From CAZTHK01 sp964613215 (lineage in GTDB: Bacteria; Krumholzibacteriota; Krumholzibacteriia; Krumholzibacteriales; CAZTHK01), in the NCBI GenBank assembly GCA_964613215.1, contig CAZTHK010000021.1, positions 1-59,439 of the forward strand: a stretch of DNA of 59,439 nucleotides, written 5' to 3'. Under the pieces are notes generated by a model. That model ran no database searches, was not told the origin of the DNA, and was given only the letters and a program-made list of their open reading frames with translations. Positions 29,689 to 39,198 of this stretch are shown here, one piece after another. Position numbers and translations under genes: made by a program. Each line of letters begins with the position of its first letter. The stretch's first letter is position 1.

Positions 29689-31089
29689 TTATTTCTCTCT
29701 GTAGTCGGCCGGGTCGATGCAGTGTTTCTTGCACAGCCTGTACAGGGCAGGCCGCATTATACCTGCCCTTCTGGCTGCCTCACCCATCTTTCCCGAAGTC
29801 GATTCCAGCAGGTGGATCAGGTAAAGCCGCACCGATTCATACTTGAACCGGTCGTAAGTATGATACATCATATCATCCGGCAGGGGATGACTGTTTCCCG
29901 GAGCGGCTGCCCTGGATGCCTGGGGTACATCCTCCACCCTCAATACATCTGAAGAGGCGTAGGTTATACCGTTCTTTATCCACTCCTCCAGCTCCCGCAC
30001 ATTCCCCGGCCAGGAGTATTCCAGCATAATTTCTTCCAGTTCCGGGCTAATATCGTTTATCATGACCATGCGATTTTCACTCTCTCTTCTCAGAATCTGC
30101 CTGGCCAGCAGAGGTATATCCTCCTTGCGCCGGCGAAGGGGGGGAACCTCTATATGGAAGGTCTTGAGCCTGTGGTAAAGGTCCTCCTTGAATCGTCCCT
30201 TTCTCACCTCCTCTTCCAGGTCCTTGTTGGTCAGCGCTATAAACCTGACATTGGTGTTTAGTTCTCTTTTGCCTCCATCACGCCGGAAGGATTTGTGCTC
30301 AAGCATCCGTAGCAGTTTCGGCTGGTTTTCCATATTCACCTCTCCCACTTCATCCAGCACCAGTGTTCCCAAATGAGCCAATTCAAGCAAACCTGGTCCA
30401 CCCGGTGCATCCGTGTAGGCGCCCCTGACATGGCCGTAGAATTCCTTGCTGAACAGTTCGGACGTTAACCTGGGCAACCCCAGTATGTAAAAAGGTCCAC
30501 TCGCCCGGTAACTTCTAAGATGAATGAATGCCGCCAGAACCTCTTTCCCACAACCATGCTCACCGGTGATGAGCAGGTTCTCTTCATTGTTCCTGAACCT
30601 GAGTACCTGATCATGTACCTTCTGCATTGCGGGAGACTCAAAAACCGGTTCTATTGTCCTTTCTTTCGTTTTTCTGTTTTCCAGTTTCTTTACCCTTTTA
30701 GCAATATTTTCCAATACCGCCTTTGATATCTCATGCTCAAACCGCTTTTCCGGCTTGTTCTTTGATACCACCGCATCCACCCCGATTTCCCAAGCCGCCT
30801 CAATGTCAGCCTGTTCAAGGTATGCCGATACCAGGATAATAATCAGGTTGTCGTAGCGTTCCCTTTTCAACTCCCTTACCACATCTATCCCGTCATAGCC
30901 ATCCTCCAGCTTGTAATCGAGCAGGATGATGTTGGGCATGAAGTTCTTGAGCTTCTTCTTCCCTTCCACCCATCCGGAGGCGGTTTCAACTTCATAATGA
31001 CTGGAGAGATGATTTTTCATCCTCTGGCGGAATTCCTCCACATCATCTATAACCAGTACCCTCTGCTTTGGCGGGACATCCCAGTACAT
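29689..31089 (-). CDS. Sigma54-type response regulator with GAYTDA variant loop
   Basis: This 466-residue NtrC-family protein has a receiver (1-130; VIDDVEEF, phospho-Asp in ILLDYKL, Lys in VVSKNKP), an AAA+ domain (about 165-390) with Walker A GEHGCGKE and intact Walker B LVLDEVGEV, and an arginine-finger region FKEDLYHRL. The C-terminal Fis-type helix is AARRAGIMRPALYRL. The sigma54-contact loop reads GAYTDA instead of GAFTGA, so its second Gly is Asp. The key Thr is kept, so activity with sigma54 is plausible but not assured. The gene starts 4 nt after the stop codon of the FG-GAP/ASPIC kinase and is surely its partner. The genes it controls are unknown; the symporter set starting at 34720 is a natural candidate because it is divergent. 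Confidence 0.92.
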   Translation of the reverse strand: MYWDVPPKQRVLVIDDVEEFRQRMKNHLSSHYEVETASGWVEGKKKLKNFMPNIILLDYKLEDGYDGIDVVRELKRERYDNLIIILVSAYLEQADIEAAWEIGVDAVVSKNKPEKRFEHEISKAVLENIAKRVKKLENRKTKERTIEPVFESPAMQKVHDQVLRFRNNEENLLITGEHGCGKEVLAAFIHLRSYRASGPFYILGLPRLTSELFSKEFYGHVRGAYTDAPGGPGLLELAHLGTLVLDEVGEVNMENQPKLLRMLEHKSFRRDGGKRELNTNVRFIALTNKDLEEEVRKGRFKEDLYHRLKTFHIEVPPLRRRKEDIPLLARQILRRESENRMVMINDISPELEEIMLEYSWPGNVRELEEWIKNGITYASSDVLRVEDVPQASRAAAPGNSHPLPDDMMYHTYDRFKYESVRLYLIHLLESTSGKMGEAARRAGIMRPALYRLCKKHCIDPADYREK

Positions 31090-31093
31090 CTGA

Positions 31094-34000
31094 TTAATCT
31101 CCTTGAGTAGATATTCTGATCATCTTTATCACAAAAACCGTTCCCCGTCCCTGTGAAGGTTTTTCATACCTTATAAGCCCGCCTCTTCTATTAAGTATCT
31201 TCCTGGACTGGTACAATCCCTCTCCAGAACCCCCCGGGCGGGATGATTCCACAGGGGATGAGAAAAGTTCTTCGCTCAATCTATCACTTATCCCCCTGCC
31301 TGTATCCCGCCATCTGACCACCAGATGTTTCCCCTCCGGATATCCCTCCAAGGTTATCTTTTTTTCCTCCGCCTGTTCAAGTGCCCATATGGAGTTATCC
31401 ATCAGATTCTTGAATATATGCCTGAATTCATCACGCAGCAGATGAACCCTGATCTTCCGGGCTTCTTCTGAAAAACGGTCTTCCAGTTCTACACCCTCCC
31501 GCCGGAGCCTGCGGCGGTATCCGGCTTTAAGACCTTCCCATTCATTCCGGAAGGATATGGAATACTTCAACCGGAGCTTCTGCCTGTAGCTGTGCAGAAT
31601 ATTCTGCAGCCCTGAGAGCCTTTTCCCGAATTCCCGGAGAGATGATTCAGAAAAATGCCCCTCACCATCCATAACCCTCCCGCATATCTTCTTCAATTTA
31701 TTCACCCGCTCCCTGGCCTGCCGCCAGGCAGGATCGGCCGCATCCGATATACGCATGAGGGAAATAATATTATAGAGGTTATCAAAATCCTCTTCTACCT
31801 CTTCCCCGGTTAAGTTGAGTAATATATTCTCATCTCTCGCCATCCCCTCCAGGAAGGCGAACTTTTTCTCTGTATGAATAGCCTGAGAGAGATCATCCAG
31901 AAGCATCTCCTCCATCTTCTCCCTTCTGGAGAGGGAAGTCGTAAATTTATTCAACAGATTCTCCAGCCTGTAACTGAAACCGGTGACCAGACCGCAGAGA
32001 GCCAGTGCCGGCAATCCCCACAGAAGTGAACGGTAAAGGAGAAGTGCTGAGACAGATATAGTAAAAACAAGAATAATCACCTTCAGGCCAGCCGGTATAC
32101 CCCTGTGCCGCGCATCCTTGATGAATATCCCGCCCCAGGAAATAACAACCACGGCACCCAGGGCAAACAGCCAGGCCGGCACTCTGAATACAGCGATCAG
32201 GAATGAATCCCTGATCCTTTCCAGTTTCCGGCTGTGAATGATTCTTCCTGCCAGGGAGCGGTATTCGCTAACGGTTATAAAGGATCCCCTGGGAACGTTC
32301 TCTCTTATAACGGTGACCGGCTTCCTGCCTCCATGGGGAGGAAAGACCACCTTTAAGTCAACAGCCCCGGCTTCTTCCAGGCCGAAATGAGCCACCGGCG
32401 GAGCATAGGTGGCAACCCCGGTTCCATGCCTTATCTCCCGGTAACCCAGCAGATGGTTTTCATCATTCAGAAAACCGGCCTGATAAATAGAAACCTTACC
32501 CCCTATGCCATAGTAATTTCCTCCCTTTCCCCTGAGCACCACCTGCAGGAAATTATCCGGACTGCCCAGGTTCTCCCTTATCACCACCCCTTCTCCATCC
32601 TTGCGCAGCAGCACCAGATCAAGGTCGCCGTCGGCATCGATATCCAGGGCTGTCCCCCTAACCACCGGCACATCACACATCAGGTCGGTAAACCTTTCAC
32701 TCTCCCGGAAGGTGTTATCACCCCGGTTATGGTAGAATATGCACGGTTTCTCCCCCCTGATAAGATATATGTCCACCAGCCCGTCCTGATCGAAATCGCC
32801 TGCCAGGGCATCACTGGCCCTCCCCCGGTAGCAGGCTCCGCAATCCTCTGTTACATCGGTAAATTCTCCACTGCCATTGTTGCGGAAGAGCATGGTCCGG
32901 GGGGCTGCCGCATCCAGGGGAATCTCTTTAAAATCCACTATATAGTTGGAGACACAGTAAAGATCGCAGTCTGCGTCGTTGTCGAAATCGGCCACAGCAA
33001 AACCGCGGAAATGAATATTTGCCGGAGCAGTCAAAACCTCCCGGGGGAGCCGGAATTTCCCCATACCTGCATTTAAGTTGATAAAACATCCATGGTTGGT
33101 CCTTGACGGCCGGTAGTTTATGAACAGGTCCTGAGTGCCGTTCCCGTCGAAATCGGAGAATGCACCACCGTAAGAACCCTGGGGAATTATACCGGATTCC
33201 TCCAGACAGCAGCTGAATCTGAAATCCCCCTTGTTTCTGAAGAACCTTACTCCCCCGAATCCCGTTCCGCGCCTGATAAACGCATTGAACAATAACACAT
33301 CCATGTCAGTATCCCCGTCTGTGTCCGCCACCGCACTCCCCGAGCTCTGCTGCCCCTCGAATTTCAGGGGCCCGATGGAGGAGGTAACATCTATCATCCG
33401 CCCCCTTATATAATCATTTCTATAGCATGCATTTCCCTTGTCGTCATCGAAGTGGAAAAGCAGATCTGAATAACCGTCTCCATCCAGATCAGCGGCTGTT
33501 ACAACCCCGCTGTCCCTCTGCCGGTCGAACCGGATGGTCATATCAGGTTCGCTCTCACCGTATACGATACTTCCTTCTGTCCGCGAATTACCTGTTTCTG
33601 CAGCCCTGCTGTGGGGATTGATAAATATTTCTGCTCTTTCATGCCATACCTCTATACGGTCCGGTATGTAATCATTGTTTATATATGCGTAGGAAAAGCC
33701 GTTCATCCGGGATCCCTCCGCCATGGCGGAGGGATCGGTCAGAGTGATCTGATTGATCGAATCGGGAGGCTCTCCCCTCCCTAACCAGAAGTTATCCACC
33801 CAGGCCTCCACTCCTTTACACTGGGAAAAACCAAGATATATACCCTCGATCACGAAATCCCCCGGCTGCATGGGTCCATACTGACGTTCCATGAAGTCGT
33901 ATACCTCTGCGGCGTGATAAAACCATGCGCTGGCACGGTCGTTATACACCCTTATGTACCGGTGCTTATTCTGAACATAGTTTACCAGCCGGGCGGAATT

Positions 34001-34450
34001 ATTTATCTTCCCGCTCTCCTTTTCCCTGGTCCGGAGGCCGAACCACAGCCCGTTGGTACCGACCACCCTGGACACATTCCAGCTGCAGGCGATATGGATA
34101 TCCGGGGTAAGGGGCACCGGCTTCCCGCCGTTGTCCTCCAGCAGGTAGCAGGCAGCTCCACTCTCTTCGCCTTCCATGGGCTGAATATGTAGAATCCCCT
34201 CACTGCTGTTATGTTTGGTGGAGGGGACTATCTCCATATCGAGATGTTTGGAGCTGAACATAAAGCCCTGCCGCCAGTTGCCCATCCGGCCGCTTTCAAA
34301 ATCGAGATAGAGAATTGTCTCGGTTTCCATGGTGCTGCCGGTACTATCCCCGGCAGCAGACGATGAATGTTCTCCCATGCCCCCACCGCAGAAACCGGCT
34401 GCAAGAACAACAAGAATCAATACCCCTATATAATATTTCGATTTTCTCAA
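31094..34450 (-). CDS. Periplasmic FG-GAP/ASPIC-UnbV propeller fused to a histidine kinase
   Basis: This 1118-residue protein starts at TTG with a weak site, kept because a later start would remove the signal peptide (about 1-22). Residues about 45-230 form a jelly-roll-like region. Five to six FG-GAP/VCBS repeats with calcium-type loops follow (DLDGDGYSD, DTDGDTDMD, DFDGNGTQD, DFDQDGLVD, DIDADGDLD; about 320-630), then an ASPIC/UnbV segment (about 640-745). Two to three membrane helices (about 760-825) lead to a cytoplasmic kinase module with N-box KNLMDNSIWAL (about 1016), G1 DTGRGIS (about 1053) and G2 GGSGEGLY (about 1075). The ATPase motifs are intact, but a canonical phospho-acceptor box is not obvious; a His in QAIHTEKKF is the best candidate. 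The gene is followed after 4 nt by its regulator. It probably senses an extracellular polymer, surface or calcium-dependent ligand. Confidence 0.88.
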   Translation of the reverse strand: MRKSKYYIGVLILVVLAAGFCGGGMGEHSSSAAGDSTGSTMETETILYLDFESGRMGNWRQGFMFSSKHLDMEIVPSTKHNSSEGILHIQPMEGEESGAACYLLEDNGGKPVPLTPDIHIACSWNVSRVVGTNGLWFGLRTREKESGKINNSARLVNYVQNKHRYIRVYNDRASAWFYHAAEVYDFMERQYGPMQPGDFVIEGIYLGFSQCKGVEAWVDNFWLGRGEPPDSINQITLTDPSAMAEGSRMNGFSYAYINNDYIPDRIEVWHERAEIFINPHSRAAETGNSRTEGSIVYGESEPDMTIRFDRQRDSGVVTAADLDGDGYSDLLFHFDDDKGNACYRNDYIRGRMIDVTSSIGPLKFEGQQSSGSAVADTDGDTDMDVLLFNAFIRRGTGFGGVRFFRNKGDFRFSCCLEESGIIPQGSYGGAFSDFDGNGTQDLFINYRPSRTNHGCFINLNAGMGKFRLPREVLTAPANIHFRGFAVADFDNDADCDLYCVSNYIVDFKEIPLDAAAPRTMLFRNNGSGEFTDVTEDCGACYRGRASDALAGDFDQDGLVDIYLIRGEKPCIFYHNRGDNTFRESERFTDLMCDVPVVRGTALDIDADGDLDLVLLRKDGEGVVIRENLGSPDNFLQVVLRGKGGNYYGIGGKVSIYQAGFLNDENHLLGYREIRHGTGVATYAPPVAHFGLEEAGAVDLKVVFPPHGGRKPVTVIRENVPRGSFITVSEYRSLAGRIIHSRKLERIRDSFLIAVFRVPAWLFALGAVVVISWGGIFIKDARHRGIPAGLKVIILVFTISVSALLLYRSLLWGLPALALCGLVTGFSYRLENLLNKFTTSLSRREKMEEMLLDDLSQAIHTEKKFAFLEGMARDENILLNLTGEEVEEDFDNLYNIISLMRISDAADPAWRQARERVNKLKKICGRVMDGEGHFSESSLREFGKRLSGLQNILHSYRQKLRLKYSISFRNEWEGLKAGYRRRLRREGVELEDRFSEEARKIRVHLLRDEFRHIFKNLMDNSIWALEQAEEKKITLEGYPEGKHLVVRWRDTGRGISDRLSEELFSSPVESSRPGGSGEGLYQSRKILNRRGGLIRYEKPSQGRGTVFVIKMIRISTQGD

Positions 34451-34719
34451 TTAGCCACCGGAGCGCATATTCTTAGATATTATGACCTTAGCATGGCAAT
34501 TCTACTATACAGTGTGGTTTTATTCAAACTATTTAATGAATACTTCTACCTATAAAATGCTTGATTTTCCACCTCTGCGCGGATTAGTATCATTTTCCGG
34601 ATAATTAATATGGATTATTCCAGCGCTCTTTACTCTTGCCAGCGGCATCCACACTATATTAGAATCTTCCAGACAGTTACGCTCTTCAATATTTAAGTGC
34701 AAAGCTGTCCGGAGAATAT

Positions 34720-36306
34720 ATGGTTACATTCACCCTGCTGGACTGGTTCTGGCTGGCCGCCTTCATAGTGCTGATGGTGGGAAGTGGTGTGAGGTTCTAC
34801 CGGCTGGGCAAGAGGTCGGAGAGTGATTTCTTCCTGGCCGGCAGGGGACTCCCCTGGTGGCTGCCCGCCTCATCAGTCTATGCCACCCATACCGCCACCG
34901 ACACCCCCATGTGGGTCTCCGGGGTGGTATACAGGTTCGGGCTTTCAGGGCTCTGGTATTCATTCTATGCCGCCTGGTGCGCCATAAGCGCATTCATCTC
35001 CACCAAGGTATTCAGGCGGTCGCTGGCCTATACCCAGGCGGAGTGGCAGTCGCTGAGATTCGGCGGACTGGCCGGAGAGCTGCTCCGGGGCTGGATAGCC
35101 GGCTGGCAGGTATTTCTCAACATGTTCATACTGGGATGGGTGGGGATAGCCATGGGAAAGGTGTGCGGATTCCTGTTCGGCTGGCCCACCTGGATAGGTC
35201 TTATCGTATTTTCAGCAGTATGCGCCGTATACGTGCTGGCGGCCGGTTACTGGGGTGTGGTAATGGCTGATTTCCAGCAGGGAATCATCGCCTTTATAGT
35301 AATAATAATCGTATCGGTATGGGGAATACAGGCAGCCGGGGGGCCGGGGGGTATTATCTCCAAACTTGAAGCCATGGGGGAGGGAGGAAAGCTCAACATT
35401 TTCAACTTCACCGGCCTGTTCGGGGGCGACTTCCCGGTGGCATGGTTTGTGACCATGCTGTTCATCAGCATACTGGGAGGGCTGGGTATGGGAACAGCCA
35501 TAGACTGGTTCCCGGAGGCCCAGAGGATCCAGTCGGCCCGAACGGTGAAGGATGCCTCCTGGAGCATCTGGGCGGGATCGGCACTGGTGCTGATCAGAAA
35601 CGCCCTGTGGGGGGTTGCCGTGCTGGCATTCTTCGTGATGTATCCCGGTATTACCGAGGTGAAAAACTACGAGATGGCCTGGTTCCGGCTGGGCTTCGAG
35701 AACCTTCCGGCCGGAATGATAGGATTCTTCTTTGCCGCCATAGTGGCCATTCACATATCCACCATATCCACCCACCTCAACCTGGGAGCGGTATACATTA
35801 CCAGGGACCTCTACCATCACTACATCCATCCGGAGGCAACCCAGGAGAAGCTGGTCCGGGTGGGCAGAATCGGCACGGTTATCCTTCTGATCGGCTCCTT
35901 TATCTTCGGTTCCATCATGGAAAATATCACCGAGTGGCTTATATTCGCTCTGTGGATAATGGCCGCAGGAGTATGGCTGCCCGGCATTCTGCAGGTGATA
36001 TGGTGGCGCTTCAACGGTTGGGGGTATCTCACCGCCTGGGTGTTCAACCTGGTCTTCTCCTGGTTGGTGGTGTGGGTTCTGCCCGCCTTCGAAGTGCTAC
36101 CACCACTGAGGGACTACCAGCAGTTCTGGCTGCTGATGATACTGGGAGCGCTGGTTTTCATTCCGGTAACCCTGGCCACCAAACCGGAGAGTATGGACAG
36201 GCTGGTCAAGTTCTATGTGATGTCCCGGCCGGTGGGATGGTGGGGACCGGTCAAAAGGGAGGCTCAGAGGCGGGGGCTGCTGGAAGAGGTCAAGAAAGCA
36301 GATTAA
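34720..36306 (+). CDS. Sodium:solute symporter (SSS family)
   Basis: This 528-residue integral membrane protein has about 13 helices. The N-terminal part has GSGVRFYRLGKRSESDFFLAG and WWLPASSVYATHTATDTP, the latter matching the helix-1 substrate/sodium region of SSS transporters. The later HISTISTHLNLGAVYITRDLY stretch is the family sodium-binding region in helix 8. SSS proteins import sugars, organic acids or amino acids with sodium; the substrate cannot be assigned. GGAG lies 6 nt before the ATG. It is divergent from the FG-GAP kinase operon and followed on the same strand by three very small membrane-protein genes that may be accessory subunits. Confidence 0.92.
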   Translation: MVTFTLLDWFWLAAFIVLMVGSGVRFYRLGKRSESDFFLAGRGLPWWLPASSVYATHTATDTPMWVSGVVYRFGLSGLWYSFYAAWCAISAFISTKVFRRSLAYTQAEWQSLRFGGLAGELLRGWIAGWQVFLNMFILGWVGIAMGKVCGFLFGWPTWIGLIVFSAVCAVYVLAAGYWGVVMADFQQGIIAFIVIIIVSVWGIQAAGGPGGIISKLEAMGEGGKLNIFNFTGLFGGDFPVAWFVTMLFISILGGLGMGTAIDWFPEAQRIQSARTVKDASWSIWAGSALVLIRNALWGVAVLAFFVMYPGITEVKNYEMAWFRLGFENLPAGMIGFFFAAIVAIHISTISTHLNLGAVYITRDLYHHYIHPEATQEKLVRVGRIGTVILLIGSFIFGSIMENITEWLIFALWIMAAGVWLPGILQVIWWRFNGWGYLTAWVFNLVFSWLVVWVLPAFEVLPPLRDYQQFWLLMILGALVFIPVTLATKPESMDRLVKFYVMSRPVGWWGPVKREAQRRGLLEEVKKAD

Positions 36307-36469
36307 CATGATAATTATAGAAGTGATGATTTCTTACAATGAGACTGGCAAAACAAGCGGGAGCATGACCGGAGGAAATGGGGAAAGCAAGAGGTCTGGA
36401 TAAAAAACTTAAGGAAACAGCAGAGTAATAATACCAAAACCAGCAGGCCGGTGAGAGGAACGCATTAAT

Positions 36470-36760
36470 ATGAAACTGTTCAGAAAAGAATGGACCTCCC
36501 GGGAGGCGGACGAGTGGAGCATCCATGACACCATAACCATCATCATATCACCTCTGATCTATTTCCTTATACTGGCGGGGGGTGCAATGAGTATAATGCT
36601 GATGCCTGTGGGTTTCATCTTCCTGGGAGTGGGTATCGTCCTGCTGTTGATAATGGTCAAGATAATAAATCCCAAGCTCTCCGCCGTATCCAGAGGCTAT
36701 GAGATAAAGCAGAAGGAATATCTGGAGGAGCTGGAGAGAAAGGTGAAGTGGAAGGAGTAA
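36470..36760 (+). CDS. Small two-helix membrane protein, possible symporter accessory
   Basis: This 96-residue protein is not recognised. It has an acidic/aromatic N-terminus (FRKEWTSREADEW), two hydrophobic segments (about 22-42 and 48-70) and a charged C-terminal helix rich in Lys and Glu. GAGG lies about 11 nt before the ATG. It follows the symporter after 163 bp and ends 4 nt before another tiny membrane-protein gene, so the set is probably one operon. A role as a regulatory or stabilising subunit of the symporter is inferred only from position and topology. Confidence 0.75.
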   Translation: MKLFRKEWTSREADEWSIHDTITIIISPLIYFLILAGGAMSIMLMPVGFIFLGVGIVLLLIMVKIINPKLSAVSRGYEIKQKEYLEELERKVKWKE

Positions 36761-36764
36761 GGCT

Positions 36765-36884
36765 ATGGAAAATCAGCTCAAGATGGTAATCGGGATGACC
36801 CTGGCATATGTCACCTCCTTCGCCGGTCTGATCCTGGCCTGGCGCTCCTACCGCAAGCACCACCGGGGAGGAGATGATGAGTAG
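36765..36884 (+). CDS. Tiny single-helix membrane protein
   Basis: This 39-residue product reads MENQLKMVIGMTLAYV, then one hydrophobic helix (about 7-26) and a basic and acidic tail (RSYRKHHRGGDDE). AAGGAGTAAGGCT just upstream provides a site. It begins 4 nt after the previous stop and overlaps the next small gene by 8 nt (ATGAGTAG arrangement). Tight packing and the positive-inside tail argue that it is real. The function is unknown, probably linked to the symporter. Confidence 0.6.
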   Translation: MENQLKMVIGMTLAYVTSFAGLILAWRSYRKHHRGGDDE

Positions 36885-37011
36885 CGATATTATCATGGGG
36901 ATTATTATCCCGGCAGTCGTATTCGGATTCTCATACTATATGACCCACCTGCTCTACCGTCACTTCGCCGGCGAGGATGTTTCATCCCAAAAGGAAAACA
37001 GGGATAATTAA
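36877..37011 (+). CDS. Tiny single-helix membrane protein
   Basis: This 44-residue product has a hydrophobic helix (about 5-26, IIMGIIIPAVVFGFSYYM) and a hydrophilic tail ending SSQKENRDN. GGGGAGGAG is placed just ahead of two adjacent ATGs (36874 or 36877). It overlaps the previous tiny gene by 8 nt and is the last gene of the symporter set. The next gene is convergent. The function is unknown. Confidence 0.6.
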   Translation: MSSDIIMGIIIPAVVFGFSYYMTHLLYRHFAGEDVSSQKENRDN

Positions 37012-37068
37012 ACTTCCCTGATTTCCTTCTTCCATTCAAGCTTTACTATAAGCCGTCAGTGCTATCAC

Positions 37069-39198
37069 TCATTGAGCTTTTAGCTCCTGCTCAAGCTCTG
37101 CTACCCGCGACTTCATTGCTGCCAGCTCCCTCTCTATGCGTGCCTGATTATCGGCAATGGACTTTTCCCGTTCGGCCCGGTCGGGGGCGGTGGCCAGTGC
37201 CGGACTTACCGCCGCAGTAGGTTCAACCGTACCGTAAGGGGTAGGAAAGTAGCAGAGGGTCAGCTGCACATCGTAAGCGGTCATGGAGCCGCCGGTAAGG
37301 TAACCCAGAAAGTTGAAGGTGGCGGTGCCGGCGTCGATAACCTCGTAAAGCCCGTGGGAACTGACTATCCGCTCATAAACACCTGTGGCTGCAGCGGCCG
37401 GTTCTCCCAGCTCGGCTCTCTGATTAGGGTTCAGATAATCGGGGGCATGCGAGACCCCGAACTGGGCTGTGCTGAGAGATCCGTTGGTATGATTTACATG
37501 GATACTGGAGGTGGCCATCACCATCACGTAGCCCGCCGCAGGCACGGTGATACTGCGTGAACCCAGGGCCACATAGCTGCCCATGGAAAGGCCTATCCCC
37601 TCCGTCTCGCTGTAGGTCATGCTGGCAACACCGGGTTCATCCTTTATCTCGTTTCGGGCTATTGAGTTCACCGGCAGAACTACCGAGAAATCACCTTCGT
37701 CAGCCATGTCAAACTCGACCTCCCTGGCACTTCCCGCCATCTTGAAAAAGGGCTCGGAGGTACCGCCTTTGTCCCCCTCCAGCCGAATTCCCTCATGAGT
37801 ATCATCCCTCCTCATGGAGAGATACCCGCCACTTCCTGAAGGAGTCGGCCGAATCTCGGTATGATAATTACCGGCTTCATCATAGAGGGTAATGCGGCCC
37901 CCATCTGAACTGCTGTAGATAGATGCAGCAGCATTTCCGTCATTGTATACCTTAAGCTCTCCCGCTCCGGTCATCCTCACAATCTCACTGTTGTCGATGA
38001 CGAAGTGAATCGGTTCGGGCGGTATCATGTCCACCATCAGGGCTCCCGCCTGTGAACCTATCTGTAGCAGAGAGAGATTGGCAAAGGGAATCCCCACCTT
38101 CGACCCGCTCACCGAAGAACCCATCTTCTGAAGCATGGCGTAGTCCTGGCTTCCCCCCTCTGTTTTCGCCATAACACCGGCCGAACCGGTGGCCAGCCCC
38201 GATTCTACCCGGGCAGCCGGATTTCCCGTGGACATAATGTGTAAGTTAGCCCCGGGGGTATCTGTTCCTACGCCTACGAAACTGCCGTCATTGTATAGAT
38301 TGCCGGCGGCGGTCCAGTCACTTCCATCGTGCCGGAGGGTCTGCCCCGAACTTCCAGACGGCAGGCCGCTTGAGCCGGCACCGGTAAGGGAAACCCACTG
38401 GCTTCCGTCATAGCCCTCGAAATCTGTACCCGACCACCTGATGGTACCGGCATTCAAACCCGAAGCCGCCCCGATTTTGACCGCCCCGTTCACCTCCAGC
38501 CTCTCCAGCGGCGATGAAACACCTATTCCCACATCCCCAGCCGAGGTCACACTCAGCGAAGGTACAGCACCCACTCTGAGATTCCAGTCGCCGTCGGTGT
38601 CCACATAATGCTGCGCCAGCAGGGAACCCCGCACATACCCGTAGCCGGGCCGGGCTCCGCTGTCCTCTGCACTTACATATATACTGGCCCAGTCGGGATC
38701 GCTGCCGTGAACGTTCAGTCCCACCTGGTTTGCAGTTCCCGCATAGACATCCAGAGGATAGCCTGGGATATCCGTATTTATCCCCACCCTCCCGGAATCA
38801 GGGAATACGTTCCAGCCTCTTACCGCCCTGGAATTCAAGCTGTATGCTGAGGAGGAAAATCTTACTCTGGGGGTTAGCTCAGTTTCGCCCTCCACAGAGA
38901 TACCCAGCCAGTAGCCCTGATCGAATGGAAGATCCAGGGTGGAAACCACTCCCAGCTGAGCGTTGAAAACACCCTTGGTTACCTGCACCGGCTGGGTCTC
39001 AGACCACAGTGCGGCGCCTCCTGTAGCGACATCGTAGATCCTGAATGTGAGGTTATAACTGCCGTCAGATACAACCGCTCCACCGGCATCGGTCAGCACT
39101 CCCTGATAGTTCAGCAGCTGCGGCACCCGGGTGTAACCCGGGGCCGCCAGGACTGCCACCAGGACAATCGAAAGTATTATCCTCTTTAACATTGCCAT
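37069..39198 (-). CDS. Secreted surface protein with C-terminal coiled coil
   Basis: This 709-residue protein has a signal peptide (about 1-23). An N-terminal domain (about 27-130) reads VPQLLNYQGVLTDAGGAVVSDGSYNLTFRIYD. This pattern is common in secreted proteins of uncultured phyla, followed by VRFSSSAYSLNSRAV. The middle is Gly/Ser-rich with tail-fibre-like repeats (VGINTDIPGYPLDVY, VGIGVSSPLERLEV, VGVGTDTPGANLHI), each a VGIG-x-x-x-P-x-x-x-L beta unit. The C-terminus (about 670-709) is a charged coiled coil that may trimerise. This layout suggests a fibrous cell-surface or appendage protein. It is a single gene with no export partners nearby. Confidence 0.8.
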   Translation of the reverse strand: MAMLKRIILSIVLVAVLAAPGYTRVPQLLNYQGVLTDAGGAVVSDGSYNLTFRIYDVATGGAALWSETQPVQVTKGVFNAQLGVVSTLDLPFDQGYWLGISVEGETELTPRVRFSSSAYSLNSRAVRGWNVFPDSGRVGINTDIPGYPLDVYAGTANQVGLNVHGSDPDWASIYVSAEDSGARPGYGYVRGSLLAQHYVDTDGDWNLRVGAVPSLSVTSAGDVGIGVSSPLERLEVNGAVKIGAASGLNAGTIRWSGTDFEGYDGSQWVSLTGAGSSGLPSGSSGQTLRHDGSDWTAAGNLYNDGSFVGVGTDTPGANLHIMSTGNPAARVESGLATGSAGVMAKTEGGSQDYAMLQKMGSSVSGSKVGIPFANLSLLQIGSQAGALMVDMIPPEPIHFVIDNSEIVRMTGAGELKVYNDGNAAASIYSSSDGGRITLYDEAGNYHTEIRPTPSGSGGYLSMRRDDTHEGIRLEGDKGGTSEPFFKMAGSAREVEFDMADEGDFSVVLPVNSIARNEIKDEPGVASMTYSETEGIGLSMGSYVALGSRSITVPAAGYVMVMATSSIHVNHTNGSLSTAQFGVSHAPDYLNPNQRAELGEPAAAATGVYERIVSSHGLYEVIDAGTATFNFLGYLTGGSMTAYDVQLTLCYFPTPYGTVEPTAAVSPALATAPDRAEREKSIADNQARIERELAAMKSRVAELEQELKAQ

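Noticed and set aside
36307..36469. Short frames between the symporter and the first small membrane protein
   Set aside because: They are only about 10 codons long and lack initiation signals.
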